A DNA stretch of 8,587 bases from Victivallis vadensis. Lineage in GTDB: Bacteria; Verrucomicrobiota; Lentisphaeria; Victivallales; GWF2-50-93. Numbering within the stretch: the first letter of the stretch is position 1; every line of letters begins with the position of its first letter. The notes below the pieces were generated by a model. It was given only the letters and a program-made list of their open reading frames with translations, made no database searches and was not told the origin of the DNA. Shown piece after piece: positions 5,475 to 8,587 of the stretch. The DNA is taken from contig DYRX01000070.1 in NCBI GenBank assembly GCA_020718525.1, forward strand, positions 5,936 to 14,522. The letters are read 5' to 3'. The position numbers and the translations under genes were made by a program.

Positions 5475-8267
5475 TTGGACAGAGACAATTCAGATGAAAT
5501 AGTTCCCGTCGAGGAGCTGGTGTCAATCTCCGGCGATGGAGAGGCACATGCAGACGATGCTTCCAGTAGAGAATCGGCCGATTCGGACATTCCGGCGGCT
5601 GATTCGTCCACAGATCTAAAATCCCCCCCAAAAGAAATCTCCAGCGAGTCTGAAGCGGACGATGAAGCCAAGCCCCAGGACGGACTGCCAAAACTCCCCC
5701 GGCCAACTCCCCACGAAGGCAGTACGCTTGCAAAATCGGAAGACGAAGCTGTTTCCTCCGACACAATCTCCATACGCCGTTCTAGCATCATCAATCAGCC
5801 CAGTCCAAAGGACATCATTGACACGGCAAAAGAGAAGGCCAAAGAGTCTGAGCTGAAAAAGCTTAAAATATCCTGCTACAAATGCTCGCAGAAATTGGAT
5901 TTGAGCGAATTGGAGCCCTTCAGCAAAATCGAATGCCCCTCGTGCAAGGCGGAGCTCATTGTTCCAAAATGGTTTGACAACTATCTCCTGGAAGAGCCAG
6001 GCGGGGAGGGCGGAATGGCTACCGTCTTCAGAGCTCTCGACTTGACTCTCGACAGAGAAGTGGCAATCAAAGTCCTCAGTCCGGATGTAGCATCACACAC
6101 GGAACGCACCAAGCTCTTCCTGCACGAGGCAAGAACAACTGCCACTCTGAATCACTATGCGATCATTCCAATATACACTTGCGGCGAATATCTCGGACAG
6201 CCATACATAGTCATGCAATACATGGACGGCGGCTCCCTCGACAAGAGACTCGAACAAGCGAACGGCCGACTCTCCCTCGAAGATGTTGCAAAATGGATTT
6301 CCGACGCCGCCGAAGGGCTCGACAGCGCGCGCAGACACGGGATCATCCACCACGACGTCAAGCCAGCCAACATAATGCTGGACAAGGATGGAAACGCGAA
6401 AGTCGGTGACTTTGGAATAGCCCAGGCACTACGCGACTTCCGCTCCAAGGAGCTCGACGAGATAACCAAGCTATGGTCAAGCCCGCATTTCGTAAGCCCG
6501 GAAAAAATCAGCACCGGCAAAGAAGACTTCCACGGGGATGTCTACAGCCTCGGCGCATCCTTCTACAACATCGCAACTGGAAAGACTCCCTTCGAAATCG
6601 AAGAGATTGACGCCCTGATCAAGTTCAAGCTTGACAACGATCCATCCGATCCGAGACGCCATAGACCTGAAATTCCAGAGGAAATGTCCCATCTTATAAT
6701 GGCGATGATGTCGAGAACACCAGAGTTCAGGCCCGGCTACAGGGACATCATAAATCAGCTCTCGGCATTCATGAAGAAAAAAAGCCAGGAGCCGGAGCAG
6801 AAGCCTTCCCAGGATAAGAAAAAGAGCGAAAAGAAAAAAAGCCAGAAGATCCCCCAGCCAAAGTCTCTATCAAAGACAAGCGCGCCATCGCCTGCCCCCT
6901 TCGAACATAAGAAGTCCTCGGCAGGCACAGTTTTCTTCATACTGGCAATCTGCGTCATAATCGGAGGCGTGCTCTTTTTCATGAAGCAGAACGGGCTTCT
7001 TCCGGTCTTTTCGGAATCCGCCGCATCCTATTCCGGTCCATTGACGGATCAAATTCCCCACGTGACTGAAATGTTCCGCAACGGGAGCTGTAAGTCCGCC
7101 CTTACTGGTGCTGGCAACGTCCTCTCCGACACTTCGATGTCTGCAGAAACAAGGGCGCAGGCTGCCGTCCAGTTCGCGTTCGCTACCTATCTTTGCAACG
7201 ACCCCGGAGCGAAAAACATTTGCTCGGTTACCGCCGATCAGATGAGAGCCGCCGGAATCCGAGATTCCAACCCTCTCTTTTCGATCGTAAACTTTCTTGC
7301 AAGCTCCGCAATCCCGTCTGAGAGCCTCGACGCGCGTCTTGGAGACAATCCACAGTTGAAACAGCTCGGCGCGATGGCAGTCTATCTGAGGGCAATTCAT
7401 GACAAAGCTGGCGAAATGGCAGTCTTGAAGGCTTTTAAAAATCTCTCTTCTCTGACAAACATCAATGACTCGACTTTCTGGGGCAACGCCTGGAAGAGCC
7501 GGCTTAGAGCCTGGCAGGACTGGATCAACTATGGCTCAGGATCGCAGGACGGGCTTGAACCTCTCATCCTCGCGAACAAATATGAATCAAAAGTGGTGGC
7601 AGTCCCCCAGGAAGGCACTCAGAAAATCACGGTCAGACCTAAAAAGCAGGAAAGCTTCGAGTCCCCTCTAGACCTCGGAAAGCTGAACGAGATTGACGTA
7701 TCCGAACTATCTGTAGAATGGCTCAAAAAGAATAGAGTTTTCGCTGAGAAAAGACCGCGCCCAGGGGACTATTCATTTTCTGACAAGGTCATTTCGGACT
7801 ACCTCTCCTCGCTCACCCCGGAATTGGCTGGAATAGAGAGAAACCGCCTGATTCAAGTCGCAAGCATAAAAAGCAACCTCTGCTCCTGGATGATGAGAAC
7901 TCCGTATCAGGGCACAAACATTCTTCTAAAGAACGGCACAAAATTGACCGGAGCGGTCATGGCAAACAACAAGTTCGTCTCGGTCAGAATGAAAAGCGGC
8001 GAACATAAAAGACTTGCCTGGTCCGACTTGGACTTCAAGGAAGTTGTCAAAATACTCAAATTCTACACGGACATGCGCCTGAACGCCTATGGCGGTCCCG
8101 TCGTTGATTCGAGCCAGCAGAAGACCGAAAGTGCAATGGACTACATGCGCATTGGCATGCTCTGCGACTGGTATGGATTCTATCCGGAAGCCGTCGAATA
8201 CTCCAAAAAGGCTCTCGATACCGACTCGAAAGTCTCCTCAGAAATAAAGAAATATATTATGTACTGA
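5475..8267 (+). CDS. Membrane Ser/Thr protein kinase (PknB-like) with N-terminal zinc ribbon and long extracytoplasmic domain
   Basis: A 930-residue single-pass kinase. Residues 1-127 are acidic and Ser-rich, probably disordered. Residues 128-166 hold C134-x2-C137 and C154-x2-C157, a ribbon-like fold directly before the catalytic domain (about 168-433). Kinase landmarks: glycine loop GGEGGMATVF (176-185, last Gly replaced by Ala), K199 in VAIK, E218 in LHEAR, HHDVKPAN (292-299, catalytic D294, N299), DFG (312-314), SPE (341-343), DVYSLG (355-360) and R419. All catalytic residues are present, so it should be active; the HRD Arg is His293. A Lys/Pro/Ser-rich linker (434-482) leads to a hydrophobic helix (about 485-504). 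The positive linker puts the kinase in the cytoplasm and 505-930 outside. The outer part has no PASTA repeats. It is mostly helical, with a beta-like patch at 816-851 and a TPR-like C-terminal helix pair (about 886-925). I recall similar tails in PVC-group kinases. Ligand and substrates are unknown. Confidence 0.92.
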   Translation: MDRDNSDEIVPVEELVSISGDGEAHADDASSRESADSDIPAADSSTDLKSPPKEISSESEADDEAKPQDGLPKLPRPTPHEGSTLAKSEDEAVSSDTISIRRSSIINQPSPKDIIDTAKEKAKESELKKLKISCYKCSQKLDLSELEPFSKIECPSCKAELIVPKWFDNYLLEEPGGEGGMATVFRALDLTLDREVAIKVLSPDVASHTERTKLFLHEARTTATLNHYAIIPIYTCGEYLGQPYIVMQYMDGGSLDKRLEQANGRLSLEDVAKWISDAAEGLDSARRHGIIHHDVKPANIMLDKDGNAKVGDFGIAQALRDFRSKELDEITKLWSSPHFVSPEKISTGKEDFHGDVYSLGASFYNIATGKTPFEIEEIDALIKFKLDNDPSDPRRHRPEIPEEMSHLIMAMMSRTPEFRPGYRDIINQLSAFMKKKSQEPEQKPSQDKKKSEKKKSQKIPQPKSLSKTSAPSPAPFEHKKSSAGTVFFILAICVIIGGVLFFMKQNGLLPVFSESAASYSGPLTDQIPHVTEMFRNGSCKSALTGAGNVLSDTSMSAETRAQAAVQFAFATYLCNDPGAKNICSVTADQMRAAGIRDSNPLFSIVNFLASSAIPSESLDARLGDNPQLKQLGAMAVYLRAIHDKAGEMAVLKAFKNLSSLTNINDSTFWGNAWKSRLRAWQDWINYGSGSQDGLEPLILANKYESKVVAVPQEGTQKITVRPKKQESFESPLDLGKLNEIDVSELSVEWLKKNRVFAEKRPRPGDYSFSDKVISDYLSSLTPELAGIERNRLIQVASIKSNLCSWMMRTPYQGTNILLKNGTKLTGAVMANNKFVSVRMKSGEHKRLAWSDLDFKEVVKILKFYTDMRLNAYGGPVVDSSQQKTESAMDYMRIGMLCDWYGFYPEAVEYSKKALDTDSKVSSEIKKYIMY

Positions 8268-8351
8268 GCAAGCCATCTGTCTCTGCTTGATCAGAATAGC
8301 TTCAGAATCTCGTAGTCCGGTAAAATAGACTTTTCGCTTGTGCCTGCGGTC

Positions 8352-8370
8352 TTCAATATTGAATATTGAA
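8352..8370. repeat. 19-base near-perfect palindrome (9+1+9)
   Basis: TTCAATATT-G-AATATTGAA: both 9-base arms match without error around one central base, and the motif can also be read as overlapping CAATATTGAA units. It lies 85 bases after the kinase stop and 104 bases before the next candidate start. It fits a dimeric regulator site or a repeat remnant; it is too AT-rich and lacks a T-run for a terminator. Confidence 0.5.
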
Positions 8371-8402
8371 CGGAAGAAAAGAACGTTTACGGTCAGACCA
8401 AT

Positions 8403-8420
8403 GATCGGAATCGGCATCGA
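8403..8420. repeat. Short hexamer series (GATCGG, AATCGG, CATCGA)
   Basis: Three adjacent 6-base units share the core ATCG. The array is short and could arise by chance, but it sits in the same non-coding block as two other repeat types. I recall ATCG-type runs being frequent in intergenic DNA of environmental bacteria, which I cannot verify here. Confidence 0.3.
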
Positions 8421-8473
8421 ATAGAAAGGCAGGCGAAAAAGGGCGGAATTCCAATTAGTTGAGGGTAAATCAC

Positions 8474-8527
8474 ATGAAATATTCTCTCACAAAGGCGCAA
8501 AGGCGCAAAGGCACAAAGGAGGAATGA
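8474..8527 (+). CDS. Possible 17-residue leader peptide (speculative)
   Basis: ATG 8474 opens a frame of 17 codons (MKYSLTKAQRRKGTKEE) ending in TGA 8525-8527, with GAGGG about 10 bases upstream. The peptide is strongly basic because most of it is the 8-base repeat read through in different phases. Its stop overlaps the next ATG as ATGA (8524-8527), the usual geometry of translational coupling. Nothing else supports expression, and the repeat alone could create this arrangement by chance. Confidence 0.15.
   Translation: MKYSLTKAQRRKGTKEE
8490..8521. repeat. Fourfold 8-base tandem repeat (CAAAGGCG type)
   Basis: The units are CAAAGGCG, CAAAGGCG, CAAAGGCA and CAAAGGAG, with no gaps. The change in the last unit creates AAAGGAGG (8515-8522), a perfect anti-Shine-Dalgarno match. 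I recall CAAAGGCG-like runs in intergenic DNA of unrelated environmental bacteria, so this may belong to a widespread repeat type; that is memory, not a search. Confidence 0.75.
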
Positions 8528-8587
8528 AACGTGCCTGTGTCAACAGCTGCGTGATTTTTTCCAATTTCAGCGGTATAAAAGTTTCCA
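8524..8587 (+). CDS. Possible start of a gene running off the right edge (weak)
   Basis: ATG 8524 opens a frame that begins MKRACVNSCV and has no stop in the remaining 21 codons. The strong AAAGGAGG is only one base from this ATG, closer than normal, which counts against it. A GTG at 8531 has better spacing but stops after seven codons. No family can be recognised from this fragment. Confidence 0.18.
   Translation, partial: MKRACVNSCVIFSNFSGIKVS

Larger units (their letters stand above)
8268..8473. other. Non-coding stretch downstream of the kinase
   Basis: I see no gene with a plausible ribosome binding site and length here. A 5-bp CAAGC/GCTTG pair right after the kinase stop has no T-run and is not a convincing terminator. 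The stretch contains the palindrome at 8352-8370 and the hexamer series at 8403-8420, listed separately. The only ATG with a visible frame near the middle (8401) stops after seven codons. Confidence 0.6.

Noticed and set aside
8269..8289. CAAGC/GCTTG pair just after the kinase stop as a terminator
   Set aside because: 5-bp stem, 11-base loop, no following T-run.
8401..8424. Mini ORF from ATG 8401 (MIGIGIE)
   Set aside because: Seven codons made from the hexamer series, with no ribosome binding site.
8490..8521. CRISPR array
   Set aside because: Units are 8 bases and directly adjacent, with no spacers and no cas genes in the window.

Overview
The window reads as a compact bacterial chromosome segment with five protein genes that can be supported. 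Three lie on the minus strand (left half) and two on the plus strand (right half), with a divergent start region at about 4362-4578. There are no rRNA or tRNA genes, no CRISPR array and no recognisable transposase. The organism is probably Gram-negative. A PknB-type kinase with a zinc-ribbon-like N-terminus and a long extracytoplasmic tail, together with a REC-PAS protein ending in a CASCKK-type cysteine module, would suit the PVC group (Lentisphaerota or Kiritimatiellota) or a deltaproteobacterial-type lineage. That placement is an inference from gene style only and is weak.

Left block, minus strand, read from right to left: mnmA (tRNA U34 2-thiolation, 4361-3276), a candidate intrinsic terminator, a good sigma70-type promoter, a REC-PAS response regulator with a cysteine-rich C-terminal module (3138-1981), then an ABC-F ATPase resembling YheS (starts at 1892 and runs off the left edge, probably lacking only its last residues). 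Two of the three genes act on translation. The regulator appears to have its own promoter, which also rules out the longer TTG-started reading of that gene.

Right block, plus strand: a YycJ/WalJ-type metallo-beta-lactamase-fold hydrolase (4579-5385), then after 89 bases a 930-residue membrane Ser/Thr kinase (TTG start at 5475 with a good Shine-Dalgarno, ending at 8267). The kinase has an acidic disordered N-terminus, a four-cysteine ribbon, a PknB-like catalytic domain, a Lys/Pro/Ser-rich linker, one transmembrane helix, and about 425 extracytoplasmic residues without a domain I can name.

The last 320 bases carry no long gene but are structured. They contain a 9+1+9 perfect palindrome, a short hexamer series, and a fourfold 8-base tandem repeat lying inside a 17-codon ORF. 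The stop of that ORF overlaps the ATG of a second ORF (ATGA) that stays open to the window edge.

I do not see a clearly new multi-gene system. The points most worth a second look are the kinase architecture, the cysteine-rich response regulator, the MnmA that lacks the canonical second catalytic cysteine, and the repeat-rich tail of the window.
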